This document shows, piece by piece, positions 17,514-31,381 of a stretch of DNA of 64,000 nucleotides (positions within the stretch are counted from its first letter, which is position 1; each line of letters starts with the position of its first letter). The position numbers and the translations under genes are program-made. The stretch is from NCBI RefSeq assembly GCF_021130785.1, contig NC_060207.1, forward strand, positions 192,594,001-192,658,000, written 5' to 3'. Below the pieces are notes generated by a model, which saw only the letters and a program-made list of their open reading frames with translations, was not told the origin of the DNA and made no database searches. The DNA is from Homalodisca vitripennis. Lineage: Eukaryota; Arthropoda; Insecta; Hemiptera; Cicadellidae.

Positions 17514-19491
17514 GTAATGTTAAAACAACGATTTTTTTCTCAAATATGAAAGCAGTGGACTTGAAACACGAAATCCTTTGTAATTTTAATTTAAAATATC
17601 ATTTGACTTGCACCTATTAAAAATTCAATAAAAAGTTACATCTTCAAACTGAATGGTACCATTAAACTGTTATTACACGGTGTTAAATAATGTTACTACT
17701 CTTTTATCGTCACTGTAACTACGTGCACCTGGAGATTTACCTTTATTTTCACTGAAATGTTAGAAAATATTGTGTATTTTACAATAGTAATGAATGGGTA
17801 CAGACTAACTTACGAGTAAAACGTCCTTTATCTTTGTTTTTGGAATTATTTGTGATTGCTTTGAACCCAGATGCCATAAACTTATTTGTAGGTAAGTGTC
17901 TTCTGATTGAGTTATCACCATTACTAAATCAGTTGCTTATATCACTTATTTTGCAATGCCTTAAGAATATTTATTATATTATATAATATTAAGTAAACAC
18001 TTTTGACATTATTATTTTAATATAATTGCAAAATAACTGTTTAATTTTATTCCATAAGGATATCAATAATATTTTTAAGCTTTAAGAGAAAGTATATATT
18101 TACTCCATATTTAAATAAAGTTAATTTAAGCAGGACATTTAACGGTTAGATACTTGTTAGAAAATCGCTAGAGACATAGTATACATTGTTGTAAGTGATG
18201 CTGAAGAAAATCTAGACAGTGTATACATTATCATGTCCAAATCATTAGCTAATCCTTTTAAAAGCTTTCATAGTCATAGTCTGCTTCATTTAAATTCAAG
18301 AACTGTAAAAAAAAATCAATTAGACTTTCAAATAACAAGGGAAATTTCATTACACTCACTGTAGGCCCTGCATCAAATTATCCGATTTTTCATTGTTAAT
18401 TGTGTTGCTAGAAGTCGCTTCTGCGCACTGGATACGATATTTTAATAAATTTCAAGTTCCTTTAGAAAGGATTTTTTAAATTTCATATACATTTAATCCT
18501 TGTTATACTTTGTGAGCGGGATACATCTTATAATACGTGTATATTAATGACTAAAAGAAAGTAATATTTATTTTAAAAGTCCGAAACTGTCTAATTCGAT
18601 TTGATGTTGTTTATTTTTATTTATTACAGACCAAACCATTAAGCAAGATCGAAATGATGACACGGTTATAAAGCCATACAGTGTGGGTAGACCGAGTACA
18701 GCCCGATCCAAAATGCACGCGCCCCTAATAACATGAACAACCTGTATAACGGACCAGCCATAAGACGCTGTGACTATATCGGGCTCTGTTGCCTACAGAC
18801 GGTAGGGGGAGCGGCGGAGCAGCCGGACCGTTTTACAGTACACGCAGCGACTCATCCAGTTCTGTTATACATCGATGAATAATACAAGAAACCTCTTCCG
18901 GTGACAGTACTTTTGTTTTGGACTGTACCACGAACTTTCGTTTGGACTGGAGAGGGAAGGGTGGCTCTGCGCATGCGCTGGTCGCTCTTCAAAATACACC
19001 GTTCGATTTTTAGAAATAGATAAAATCACTTTGGTTAAAATATAATCCAGGCAAAATATGATTTTTGTAAACTGCATTAAGCCCACGTGCATCTATTATC
19101 AAACGTTAAACTGTAAAATGTTTATTTTTGTTTGTGTAATTATTACTAAAATTAACAACACAACAATTTTATACAATGATCCAACAGATAAATGAGTTAT
19201 ATTCATCATGTTTTATATATGTTTATGTTTAGGACAAATTAAACAAAGGAGTTCGACTAGAAAGTTTTAGAAGAACTTTCGTAAAATAGATTATAATTTG
19301 CTTTTTCTTAATTACTATCTTTATATTTCAAGGTAGTTTGACAAATTTGGAATATACATTCAAAAATATGTTAATACTATTTTGACAAGCGCCGTAACTG
19401 CTAGATCACAAGAAATGTTTTCAGAATCTAATCAAGAAACATTCCATGACAGACACACTGACGACTTCCTTAGAACAGATTGCTCAATCAG
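17514..19491. repeat. Copy A of large duplication, middle part
   Basis: Collinear with about 52497-54620. The blocks around 17540-17740, 18490-18700, 18900-19010 and 19380-19490 are the clearest. The GC-richer stretch at about 18710-18860 has no partner in copy B and may be a small insertion. No gene is supported; short open frames at 18865-19092 and 19382-19663 are not conserved between the copies. Confidence 0.65.
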
Positions 19492-19726
19492 TAATAAAAG
19501 CACGAGCTCCTCACGTGTGGAATTTAATGGGGTGATCAACCGAGGCGGAGAGAAAGAGTGGGGACAGAGCCGAGCAGAGCCGAGCAGTACCGATAAATCC
19601 CGAAAATTCCTGACAAACTCTGTACATGCGGCTGATAGCGACCTCAGTTCGGAACGGTTCTGATTTCTATTATCTTACGAATTAATGAGTCGTTTTATAT
19701 CCGAATTAATGAGTCGTTTTATATCC

Positions 19727-19895
19727 GAACATATCTGCAAAACATAGAAATTATATCGAATTAATTATATTAATATAGAACTTTCTTTATAACTCCAAAG
19801 ACACTTTACACGAACATATCTGCAAAACATAGAAATTATATCGAATTAATTATATTAATATTGAACTTTCTTTATAACTCCAAAGACACTTTACA
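19727..19895 (+). repeat. Tandem duplication, 85-bp period, inside the 1.6 kb transposon
   Basis: Two near-identical units begin 'gaacatatctgcaaaacata' at 19727 and 19812. Just before them a 24-bp piece ('gaattaatgagtcgttttat') is also doubled. A (gt)n run at about 20105-20126 lies further inside the element. Confidence 0.9.
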
Positions 19896-20671
19896 AAATG
19901 TGAGATGGTGCACAACGAATAAAATGTCATAATCTTTTTGTGCTATTGGAATATATTCAAATTAATAGGGCAAAAGCAACATATTATAATGTGGAGTCCT
20001 TAATTGGTAGTAAATAAATTAATAATTACACTACAAAATCTGTAATAAGAGTTATGTAATAGCTGTAATAAACTAAGGGTATTAAAAAAGATTAAAAAAG
20101 AAACGTGTGTGTGTGTGTGTGTGTGTAGTACACACACCACACCACTGCTACTGTCCGATGAGACGTTCTGAAAATTATTGATTGTTAGTTCTGAGCTATT
20201 TATAATTTTGGAGGGAAGACCAGTCCAATTTGGGATGAAACGGAAGTGGCTGCATAGTTGATAAGTCAAGCCAGCGTTTCTACGCCAGGTGCAGGGTTGG
20301 TTGACTCATATCTCCTTTCTGTGGCATGTCCTTTGATATCTTATCGTATTTTCTTTTGAGAACTTTAGTATTTGAAACACTTTGTTAAGTATTCATATTT
20401 TAGTAACCTCAAATTATTACGATCAAATTTTAACTTATAGCAATAGCAATATATTTCTCTGTCTGTTTTATAGCTACGCCACTGAATGTAACGAGGTTAC
20501 TTTGTTACATTAGACTTCCTTACGTCTTTTTGGGTCTTTCGATACTCCGTTGTATTGGTTTATTTGTATGTAGACAAGAGTAATTGCCTGCCATTAATTA
20601 CGTTGTAAAATCAAGGTTTAATGAAATAAATTTAATTGCGCTGAGTCCTGCAGCATCCAGCTTTAAAAATG

Positions 20672-20673
<2 letters not shown>

Positions 20674-20733
<60 letters not shown>
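20674..20733. repeat. (TA)n microsatellite
   Basis: About 60 bp of uninterrupted TA. The flanks (20620-20670 and 20735-20780) recur in diverged form at 20800-20925, sharing 'cagcatccagcttt'/'caacatccagcttt', but without the TA array. The microsatellite therefore grew in one half of an internal duplication. Confidence 0.95.
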
Positions 20734-20741
<8 letters not shown>

Positions 20742-22739
20742 ACAGTAGAAGCTAAAAACACAGTGGTACATTTTAAAAGGCTTGTCACATTGATTGCCTG
20801 CAATAATTAAATTGTGCTGCATCCTGCAACATCCAGCTTTGAAAATGTAATTTAAATATATGTATGCTGTACTAAACTACGGAAAGGGGTTTGAAAATAC
20901 AGTGATACATTTTAATAGGTTTGCCAGGTGCTGAACTAAATTAAATTCAGATGAGTACAGAGCGAGAACGCGCGGACTGCCCATTCCACTATTCTAATAC
21001 ACGGGCTATCTGTAGTTGGCAGGAGGGGCCCCTCCATCCCCACTCTTTCTCTCCGCCTCGGTTGATCACCCCATTAAATTCCACACGTGAGGAGCTCGTT
21101 AATAAAAGCGAGCTTCTGCTTGGAAGCCTCGTTCCCAGATGTCGTACGTGGCTGTAGTTAACAAGATAATAATAGTTCAGGTACTATGTGATCATCATAT
21201 CAAACAGTACAGTTGGGATAAATGATTACTGTTGCATTTGCTACACAGGCAATTTAAAATTAATGTACTAAATATTAATGGCAAAATTATATGCGAAAAT
21301 ATTTTAGAATTTAATTAGTTATGTCAAAATTTAGGTACATGAAATTAAGTAATTTCTCAAGAAAGGGCCTGCAGATGTAGAATGGTACAGTAAGATAGCA
21401 AGGTTTTCTGGTAGTCTACTTTGTTAACGGGATTACAATGAGAGTTTACTTTTGTTCTCTCTGACATTTTGATTGGATAGTTGGAGGACAGTCAAAGGCG
21501 ACTCTTAGGTCAGCTGGTTAGTGAAAGAGGTCTGTATAAAAACCTCCGACACATGCTTCTTGGCGTCTTTTTTAGTACCTTTTTGTGGTTAAATGTTAGT
21601 AGTTTGCGTTATTTTTTATACCCTACCAGCCTGCACGTGATAATACGTAAGTAGTTTTTTTATGGTCAAAGGATGAATTTAAGATGGGAGTTTTGTTGTC
21701 AGCTAATTTTAGCTTTCTTTTACACGGATATTCTATTATTTTGATACAAAGGGAAAGGAGAAGATTTGAGTTCATTTAACAATTAACGAGTTTTCAAGAG
21801 GGTACATGTCGTTCCAACTATATGTCAAAGTAAAGTCTTCAAATTTAATACTATTATTGTGATAACCATTTAGTATTCAAAAGTCAAAATAATTGCCATA
21901 TATCAAGATATAAATTTTTTAGTAAATAATTTTTGGTGAATCAAAGTTAAACTTCAGTTTGAACTTTGAGTCTGTACCGACAGTAACAGGTTATGATCCA
22001 AGTGGTACAAAGAACTTTTTAGGAAGTTTTTAGTTCAGTTTATTTAGGCTAGTTTATAATAGAGAAAAGTACATTTTATTTGGAATTAAATTAGAAATTT
22101 TAATATTATTTTAGTTTAATAAGAAATGTAAATTTTTAGTTCGATTTTTTTAAACAAGAGGTTAACTTAAATTTTATTTAGAAGAAGAAAACATTTCCTT
22201 GAGAAAACTTTTACAAAAAAGTGGTTAGGTGGCAGCTGTTGTGAATAAAATCTAAATATATAACAGTACAAGGATTATTAATTTTTTTATAAATGTTTTA
22301 AAATGATTTGAGAAAGTATTCCCCAATCCATCCACTCTAATAAATATAGTTATTTACTTTTTAAACTAGATATATAAGTGGAAATAAACTAATCAAAATA
22401 TTATGTAAAAGGGTTTCGTGAAACTTGCGGATCTATGTACAATAATTACTCACCCTAACTATCCTTACACTCTAGAAGCTCTTTTCTTATTGGTGTTATT
22501 TACAAATTTAAAAACAAACTTGATGCTTTTAGTCTGGGGAAACTGGAATTGTCTACATTTTCAGTTAGGCCTTCGACTAGTTCAGCTACAGTCAATTTAT
22601 AAGCAAATTTGAAGGTCTAATGATCTGTGCTAGGAGACCATTAAAATGAGGTACCTCACGCCCCACCTCTTCATTTAAGAATTTCTCGAAAAAACTCCTT
22701 ATCTCCTAAAAAATACCCCTTATAGATTTGTTGAAGCGA

Positions 22740-23690
22740 TCAAAATAATTTTAATGATCGAATTCTCTTGCCACAAAATACGGGGTACAGTTGAAACTGA
22801 GTATATATCTTCACTTGTTATATCGCTACTATCAATGGTCCACGTATATTCCACCCTGAAGTGAGGTTTGGCCACAAAAACAATATCTTTATTCATACGA
22901 TAAATCTAAATAGCAGGCACATTATAGTATTTCCTACCGAGCTGGACTTGTAGCTAACTGAGATTGTATAACGCAGACTATAAAGTATGCTAACTACAGT
23001 ACTAGTTTGTTACTGATCTTCTATAGTAAGAATATAAAATACTCTAGAGTGTCCTGTAACTCTCTAGACAAAGGTATACCAAAAAATAGCTGAGGTCAAG
23101 AAAGCACATTTCATCATATGAACGTGGGTCTCTGATCCATAGTTTCCCATCTGTCTGTCTGTATGTGTTTTATAAAAAGTTAATATCTATAAAGCAACTA
23201 GATTAACTCCTTCCAAATCTGGGTCAAATTTTTATGGTAACAAGGTTAGATGCTAAATAAAATATTATAATATAATTAATATTTACAAAATGGCGGTCAT
23301 ACAATCGATTAACCTTTATTATCTAAGATACCAGCAATTTAACTAAATAATTACAAAACTAATAATTTTAGCAGATTTATTATAAATCTAATAACACCAA
23401 AATTATTTAAACTCATTAATAACTGAAATAAGGCAGATTTACTGTGAGAATACACGGCCCTCTTTAAGGATCTCAGGGAATAAATACAAAATTAAATAAA
23501 AGAGCTGCTCTAGATTATTTTGTGCCTATTGCGCTCATATCTGAATTATTTTATCTACTAAAGCAAGAAAGTATCTAGCTAAATAGAAACAACAATATAG
23601 GTATTATTAAAGACCTAGCAACACTATAAACTATCCTTAGGTAGTACTGTAACATTTATTTAAACTCTTTTACATTATAAAACACCAAAA
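22740..23690 (+). repeat. Inverted repeat arm 1 (about 0.95 kb)
   Basis: Reverse complement of 27890-28905 at moderate identity. Shared blocks include 'gaattctcttgccacaaaat', the 'cctgtaactctct' block, 'catatgaacgtgggtctctg', and 'catttatttaaactctttta' at the inner end. The spacer is about 4.2 kb. No transposase is visible. Confidence 0.8.
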
Positions 23691-25088
23691 GTAACAATAA
23701 GCATAATATGTTTCTTAGAGAATTATTTACATTCAGTAACTGATTAATAATTGTTAAAAATATCTACGGCTTCCTTTTTAGTTTAAATAAAAACCTCTTG
23801 AAATAAACCGATTGACATTACGTACCTGACAGTAATACAAAATATCGTATTTCAGATACTCGGAATTTTGAAATCCGATTACTGCGTGAGATTTATAGAG
23901 ATTACTGTCCCTACATCAGATGGGGGCAATTTAACTAATGTAACACCGCCGCTAAGTTTAATTTACTTTTTTTAGTATAGTTTTAATGATTTAAAAGCTT
24001 TAATTTGGCACACATATCCCTCATGGCTTGAATAGAAAAGTATTTTTTTAATATCACACATATCAACATTTACATCGGTTAGAAACCCCTAGACTGTATA
24101 TGTTATTTATAAACTTCTCCAAGTTGTAAAAAGATAACATTTGACAAGTTATGTTCAGTGAGTTATGCTCTGAACAGAAATATAAAAGTATTTTCATGAA
24201 CATCAACCAGCCATAGAAGTTGAAATAGGGTTGCAGCCCTAGAACAACTATATTTTTGTTTTTAACTTCCCGATGTCCTACCATGATGGCAGTTGAAAAC
24301 ATGTGCCTTATGCTCCCAAAAGACAAAGTATACAGATGACTTTTAACAAATGTTCATAAATTTCAACTACCGAAAAATAAAAAAAGGAAAAAAAGAGTTC
24401 CCTGAATGTGTATAATCTCCCTAATTGTGTGGTAATCTCCCTATATACTGACTAGTAAAGAGTTACAGTCTTGAAACATTTTTCCAAAATATATTAAAGT
24501 ATGTATCATTTTAACATCTGTTCGATGAAAGTATTTAAAGTAATCATTTTGTTGGGTAAGTTTCGTCGCAGTGTGCACCGGAAAATTTCGATGTTTATTA
24601 TAAGAAATACTCTAAAAATCTAGTACAGTTACCATCCTATAGACCAAAGATCTTATAACTTTCTGAATTAATTATTATAATATTTTATTAGTATTAAGTT
24701 ATATGATTTCCCTCGAATCTCTACTCTAAATATACACCTGACTATCTTAGAGTTATATTATTATTTTACTCAACCCAAGAGTTTAGAACTATCAGGAGTC
24801 GAATCCCCAGGATGGCTCATTTCTAAAAAAGTTATATAAATTTCTGTAGAACCTAAACTGTACAGCAATAACCGACGTGTCACTTATATGTGGATCACTT
24901 AGCCCTATAGATGCCCAGGAAGGAAGCATTGCCGCAAATGTTGAGATATTAGGGGTGTGTGAGCGGGAAGTATATCGATAGGTCTAGTATAGAGCTAAGG
25001 ATGAATGTTGACTTAGATTAAGTTCCCTAGTGCTGTTTATAGCCTGGGCATGAGGGAGAGCTATTCCATGCCCGCTAAGATTGTAGAG

Positions 25089-25998
25089 GGTATAACCAAC
25101 GAATTATAACAATGGAACGCGCTCTGGGCCGGAGAAACCGAGCCGAAATCCTGGGCTGCGTTCCGAGTCTGCAGGCGCTGGAAATGGGCAAGAACTCACT
25201 CCGCCCATATGGTAGGCATTGTAGTAATGATCTAACATCACTTTAAAACTCCTTCTAGACTTAATACAATTGTTAGATACTACAATTTATTTATTATTAC
25301 AAATGTTAGTAGCTGCTTTTTACCGTGGATTTTTATTTGTAGTTAAAAAAACTGATTTTGGAAACAAAGATTACTGGCATTAAAATATTTCCCAGATGAA
25401 AAAACTACTTTCTTATTGACAGTATTTTATTTCAAAGTAAACTACATATAATTTACAAACATGACACACTTAATCTACGTGATAGAAAATAAAATTATTT
25501 TGACCAATTTTTGCCTTATTCCTAAGTTGGATTTTTTTTATAATGTCAAAAGTTTTCTGTTTTTTTATGTGATGAGATATTATTTAAAAAAGTATTTTAT
25601 TCACAGTTTAAAAATAACTCGTGGCTTCCAGTGAACTCGTCATTAGTTAAATGCCCCTTAAAGACTACCAGTAAACTAGTTACAAACTCTCAATGTCAAT
25701 TTAGAAGTGGTCGCATTTGTTTGAGGTAACTAGAGCAAATAACAATATTTTACAATTTTCAATACATCATCACTTGATCTACTTAATTTACCCTTAGATT
25801 TCAAATCAATAAAAAGTTAATGTGTTCTAATATCAGCATCATTGGCATGGAGAACAGAACTCTGCGAGTTCTTGCCCACTTTAAGCGCCTGCAAATCCAC
25901 AGACACATCAGTAACGCACAGCTGTGTGCGACCGGAAAACACAACATGTGGCTTATGGGCAGTGCGCGTTCCAGTAGTATAGTTCGTTGGGTATAACT
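25089..25998. mobile_element. 0.9 kb non-autonomous TIR element
   Basis: The left end has 'aaccaacgaattataacaat' then 'ggaacgcgctctg'; the right end read in reverse has 'acccaacgaactatactact' then 'ggaacgcgcactg'. The arms match again further in at 'tgcaggcgct..aa.tgggcaa' plus 'gaactc' (about 25173-25198 versus 25878-25905). Copy B lacks the element: its sequence goes from the homologue of 25080 to that of 26035. A target duplication is not clear. The arms are GC-rich, the centre AT-rich. Confidence 0.75.
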
Positions 25999-26599
25999 GA
26001 GCTGGCCTTCATTCTTCCAGGGTGTCTGAGACATATCCCGCTATCTCTCTTCATTGAATCTTGACAGAAGGCGGTCCCCTCAATCTTGCCCACCGTGAAT
26101 ATCCTGTCACTCCGGAAACAAGTGCAAAGGCCCTTTTGGGACTATTCGCAATGTTAGGTTTCTCCGCTTCTTGTTAGAAGTGAAAAAATCATCAGGGGAA
26201 AGATGAATCACTGGTAACTGAGTCTGTTCATCTTGTCCCACAACTAAATTGTTGAATGAGGATATAGTACCGGTAATATTAGATATGGTAGGATTTGAGA
26301 TATTTTGGACATTTACACGTTAAAAATGGATGTGCTAAATGCCTTTATCAACATCCAATTAAAGGAATAAAAACTAGATTCGATAAACTAGGGCCAAAAT
26401 AATTAATGTATGTTGAGTTTGGCACAGTACTGGGTTTGTAAGAGAGTTAAAACTAAAATCAATTTTTAGTTTTTTGGAAAATTTAAGCGAGAGGTAGTGT
26501 GTAAGTATAATAAAAGTTAAATTTTTCTAACATTGTTTAAGCATAAAAAACTGATTTTTGATATCTGTTATCTGTTTTATATTTTGAATAAGGAAAATT

Positions 26600-26715
26600 T
26601 ACATTGAAATCTTTTCCCACAATGTGGAAAACACCTCCCGTGGAAGAGGAAACTGTGTAATGACAAGGTGGTGTTCATGTCAGCAACACCTGGCTCCTCT
26701 CCCTGATAATCGATT
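26600..26715 (+). repeat. Dispersed repeat block (copy in A)
   Basis: 'gaaatcttttcccacaatgt' through 'ctgataatcgattg'. It recurs at 62655-62765 in the same orientation (copy B) and at about 33336-33440 inverted. Three copies with uneven spacing show that part of the duplicated segment is itself a dispersed repeat. Confidence 0.75.
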
Positions 26716-27520
26716 GTTTTGTTCTTTTTTTATTTTAAGTAAAGTTCTACTTGGGGGTTTTACTGATAACAGAATCTGTAACAGCTTAAATAAAGAGCTG
26801 TACTACTGTATGTATATGTTATAGTTTTTAATTTTATTAGCCAATTAGTAAACATACAGAGGTTTACAGTAATTGAATTTATCTAAGGATGACCTATTAG
26901 AATTTGGACGTGTACCAAAAATGTGTTTATTTTTGGACTATGTCTCTTAAATATTTGAAACAAAACAATTATCCGGTAAAATATAAGTAAATAAAAGGAT
27001 TTCAGTAGATAATAGACTAATAACATTCAACTAGCAAACAACATTTTAACCACACAATTATAAATGATAAAAATGTTATAGTTCAAAATACAATTAATGT
27101 TTGGATGAATTATGATGACCGTATAATCTTGTTTGCTATAAGGGGATTAACCCTTTCACCTCGATTGGATGATATAATTATATTAGTTTAACTCACACTC
27201 ACACCACTATAATATTTTTAATCTTATTGAATATTATTATTTAACCAATACGTTAAAATAACTTTTATAAAACGACAGGAGTATAGCCAGAAACAAATAA
27301 GCATATCTTTATTTTTTATTCAATTTGAGGCTATATTGGCGTGCTGGTGAATCTCCAGTAACACTACTAAATTAGCAGCAAGTTAACTTATTCATTGGTA
27401 AGGCAGCAGTAAACTACTACATGTCATAAGGTATTACTTTATTTTACTCAGTAGTATAAGACTTGTAAATTATTTATTAGCATACTGTTAGAAACCACAG
27501 TACAAATCCAGTACAGACTA

Positions 27521-27680
27521 CTATGCCCCTAAATAGCAAGATAGTGTAAAGTGTGTCCCGTAACTCTCTGGACAATTTAATATTGCTCTGGTCAAGACAA
27601 TCACGGTTTATCATATGAACTTGGGTTTCCGGTTCTTAGTTTCCCATCTGTCTGTCTGTATGCGTTTATATAATAAAAAC
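27521..27680 (+). repeat. Third copy of the inverted-repeat family
   Basis: Matches 23035-23175 in direct orientation ('cgtaactctctggacaa', 'catatgaacttgggtttccg', 'cccatctgtctgtctgtatg'). It also matches the reverse of about 28490-28600. It lies inside the spacer between the two long arms. Confidence 0.75.
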
Positions 27681-27889
27681 AATAAACAAATTCTACCACA
27701 TTTGACTCAAAGTGGATTTCATAACAAATGTAACGATACGAAAATGATGAAAATAGAATATTAAAGTCAATTATTGATAATAGACATATTGCATCAAGGC
27801 AAGGCCCACACTGTTCTCAGCGGATTCTCAGCGAATAATCAACAATACAAATATTTAATAGACAGAATCTCCAGAACATCGTATACCTA

Positions 27890-28905
27890 TTGTGGCTTTT
27901 GGTTTTTTATAATGTAAAAGAGTTTAAATAAATGTTACAGGCCTACCTAAGGATAATTTTGAGTCAATTTTTCTTGTTCGATTATTATATTTAACATATG
28001 TTGTTTTAGAACTTATTTCATTACTAAAATTAGTAATAGGTAATAATTTTTCTAGTTACAGTTATTTTAATTTGTTTTTGTTTCTTAACAGTCATGAATA
28101 AAGAAATTTTGTTGTTGTTAGATGTTTCACTGCTTTTAATCAGATAACGGAGATCTAAGCGTAATAGACACAATACACTACAGGGGTGCTGTTTATTTAA
28201 TTTTTTATTTATTCCTGAGATCCTTAATGAGGCTCGTGTCTTATCACAGTAAATATGCTTTAACTCAGTTATTCATTATTGGATTTAAATAATTTTTGTG
28301 TTTAAAAATCTACTAAAACTGTTATTCTTGTAATTATTAAGTTCAATTACTGGTTTTAGTAATAAGTGTATTACATTTTATGACCGCTATTTTGAAAATG
28401 TTCATTAAATTATCACAATATTTTATTCAGAATGTGGCATTTTTCACCATGAAAACATTACCCAAATTTTAGTAAAACACATACTAACAGACGTATAGGA
28501 AAATATGGACCAGAGACCCATGTTCATATGATGAAATGTCTTTGTTTTGACCAGAGCTATAGTGTGATATATCTTTGTCAAGAGAGTTACAGGACACTTT
28601 GGAGTATTTAATATCCTTCCTATAGAAGGCCAGTAACAAAATAGTACTGTTGTTAGCATACATTATACTCTGTATTATACAATTCCAGTTAGCCCCCAGT
28701 TCATCCCGGTAGGAAATACTGTAATATGCCTGCTATTTATATTTATCGTATGAATAAGGTTATTATTGTTAGGGTCAAATCTTACTGCAGGGTGAAATAT
28801 ACGTGGACGATTGATAGTAGCGGTATAACAAGTGAAGATATATACTCCGTTCCAACTGTACCCCGTATTTTGTGGCAAGAGAATTCGATAAAATTATTTT
28901 GAACC
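27890..28905 (-). repeat. Inverted repeat arm 2 (about 1.0 kb)
   Basis: Partner of 22740-23690, in opposite orientation. The two short open frames here (28444-28659 and 28675-28878, minus strand) fall wholly in the repeat and are not conserved in the other arm, so they are not genes. Confidence 0.8.
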
Positions 28906-31370
28906 CCCAAAAATATCTATAAAGGTATTTTTGGGATTGTTTTTACCTGACTAACAACACAATGTGAAGGCAGTCATATCAATAATTATTTTTTTAATTT
29001 TGATATCTATTGGGTTAAAACTTTTTTTAACATCTCACCAAACTATATACGTTAAAATTTGTGATACATGAAACGTAAATAGGGAACAAATTGTTTATGT
29101 AATGGAAAGAGGATCAATCAAGCTTTTTATAGGCCAGGTGTGCTTGACACAGGCAATTCCTAGATCCCAGAGCTATTTTCCAGACAAAGTTTAAGCCAAC
29201 AATACACTGGAATATTTACCTTCATTCTATTATGATACAACTATTTAACTATATGGTCTAATTTACAGAATTTATACAAAAATATGTATTTTAGGTCGTG
29301 ACAGTTAGTTTGGTCTGGGAATAAATCATATAAAGTGTTCCTTCAAGTGTCATGACGAGAGGAGGAGAATGAAATAAAATGTTCAAAATGTTATGGCCGC
29401 TGAAAAACGTCTGAATTTGGATATCAAATAGACAATATTATTTTATACATGTAATTTTCTAACAAACCAATTAAATATGGTTCAATATGATTTAAAAACA
29501 AAGCAACTCAATCAGATGCGATGTCACGTAATGAGTTAGAAGGGAAATGCAGACTGGACGGTGGAAGCCGCTAAGACAATCCTTCAACTCCGGCTGTGGC
29601 TGGCAGTAATCCGTCTAAAGCCACCAAAATACAGTTACTTTCCTCAACACATCACTCTTCACCTCGTTATTATTTTCATCATTTACTGTCTGATAGTATT
29701 TTTGTTAGCCCCTAAGCAATTTATTCTTTGGCTTTGGATAGTCTTTATTACCAAGTAGATTGTTGATTCCAACTGTTTGCACATTTTATTTCATAAAGTG
29801 GTATGTACTGTTTTAAGCAGCATTTGAGTAATTCAAACAAATTGTCATCTGATATTTAGTTTTGTAAATGTTTAAGTTGTTGACGTAAAACTTATTTGCA
29901 AGTTTTTAAGTAAAAAAGCTTTTGTAAGAGTTTTGCTTGAAACATGATGCACCATACACTATACCAAATTTGCACCAATCTTAAGCGATGTTTACAAATT
30001 CTATTTATACATTTTACATAGAAATACTTTTTATGGGAGCATTTATTTAAGTGAGTTCATTTAGCATATTTCTGATTTTCAGTTCATTTAGTAATTCTTT
30101 TGGTCGTTAAAGTGAAAAATGTATACGGTATGTAAAATAATATAGACATCAACTCATACCAAAGTTGCTCCAATCATTTGGGATCAACAAAAGATATAAG
30201 TACATTATGATGAAATATATATGCATTTTGCTTGAAAATAATAAATATAAAATGTTTTGAAACCACCCTTCTAATTGGCCCCTCTTAACTGGTGGTAGGT
30301 ATACAGTAATCTTTCTTGATATTTTAGTATTAAGAATAACATGTCTGAACACAAAGTAACAATGTAACTAGTAATTTGATGTTTTTATTATATTAAGCTA
30401 ACATGTGGGTGGAGTAATATTCTATACCAGACAACATAAATCTGGCCCACATGACCGTAAACCTGAGCTGCAACAAAGGTCCAGCTCAGTATTAGTGCTA
30501 ATGGCGGCCTCTTATCTCGCAAAGTTGGCAGAATTCTATGGACATAGCAAAACTTTTCTCTCGGCTTTACGTTCTCGTTACGAACTTTAGAACTATGAGC
30601 TGACCTTCTCACCATTACCTAACTGAATACACACTGTTTTGCATGAAGAAATATTCAGAAAAGTTTTTAAAGTTTAAAGTTTTATTAAAACTAATACAAC
30701 TATGTTTTGATTTTGTAGATAGCTTTTTACAGTCTGGTTTGATAAAGTTTCAGAAAGTCTGATTAAGAGACGACTATTACGATTAACGTTTAATTTTCTT
30801 TTAAATTCGCAATTTAGTAATATGCAATGCAAATGCATGGGAAATTGAATTTAAAACTCTTTATTAAGAAGAAAACTATTGAGTTTGAATGAATAACGAG
30901 TATTGTAAAAAGTTTCCCTGTATAGTAGTATAGTGCGTTTCAAATGTTTCTAATTCTTTTTTATTTTTACTCCTGGAAATTGATAAAAGTCTATATCTTT
31001 CGTACTATTAAATTTTAATCTATCCTAAAAATGTTTACTATCTATGTTTACTATCTTGCAAACACGTCCTCTAATCGATTCATAGTTTATTACAAATTTT
31101 TAATAGTATTAGCATAGTTAATTGTCATGTTTTTACCGGAATAAACCGCAAACTATTCTAATTGAAATGGACGAATGTTTATGTTCTGTAAGTAATGTTC
31201 TGCAAGCTAAACACTAAACCAGCAAGGTTAGACTGGTACACACAACTACGTTTTGACGTAATTACGGAACGACGCACCTTACCAGTTACCAGTGCTAAGC
31301 ACATTGATAAGATTTCCGTAGCAGATAAGTCTAAGTAGCGGACTGACAACTTCGATATCACTCTTATCAT
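28906..31370. other. AT-rich non-coding stretch
   Basis: No gene or RNA is supported. Around 30415-30560 is a member of the dispersed family seen at 48060-48180 (shared 'acataaatctggcccac', 'accgtaaacc', 'gttggcag'). The open frames 30388-30615 and 30405-30590 overlap on opposite strands inside that repeat and are rejected. Confidence 0.4.
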
Positions 31371-31381
31371 AGCTTCCCCAG

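Larger units (their letters stand above)
19502..21099. mobile_element. 1.6 kb DNA transposon with 63-bp TIRs and 10-bp target duplication
   Basis: The outer 63 bp (19502-19564 and 21037-21099) are perfect inverted repeats starting 'acgagctcctcacgtgtgga'. The flanks carry the 10-bp direct repeat 'taataaaagc' (19492-19501 and 21100-21109). Copy B has the unoccupied site ('cagtagtaaaaacgagc', about 54620). No transposase frame is seen, so it is non-autonomous. Long TIRs with a 9-11 bp target duplication suggest a Mutator-like (MULE) element; this class call is inference. Perfect TIRs imply a fairly recent insertion. Confidence 0.9.
21110..26850. repeat. Copy A of large duplication, right part
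   Basis: Collinear in blocks with 54640-62880: 21110-21230 with 54640-54750, 22425-22455 with 54760-54785, 23770-24050 with 55425-55745, 24430-24470 with 60940-60990, 24860-25030 with 61865-62030, 26035-26270 with 62145-62350, and 26580-26720 with 62635-62765. The block around 26035-26200 is unusually well kept. No gene is supported; short frames are interrupted and not shared. Confidence 0.6.
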
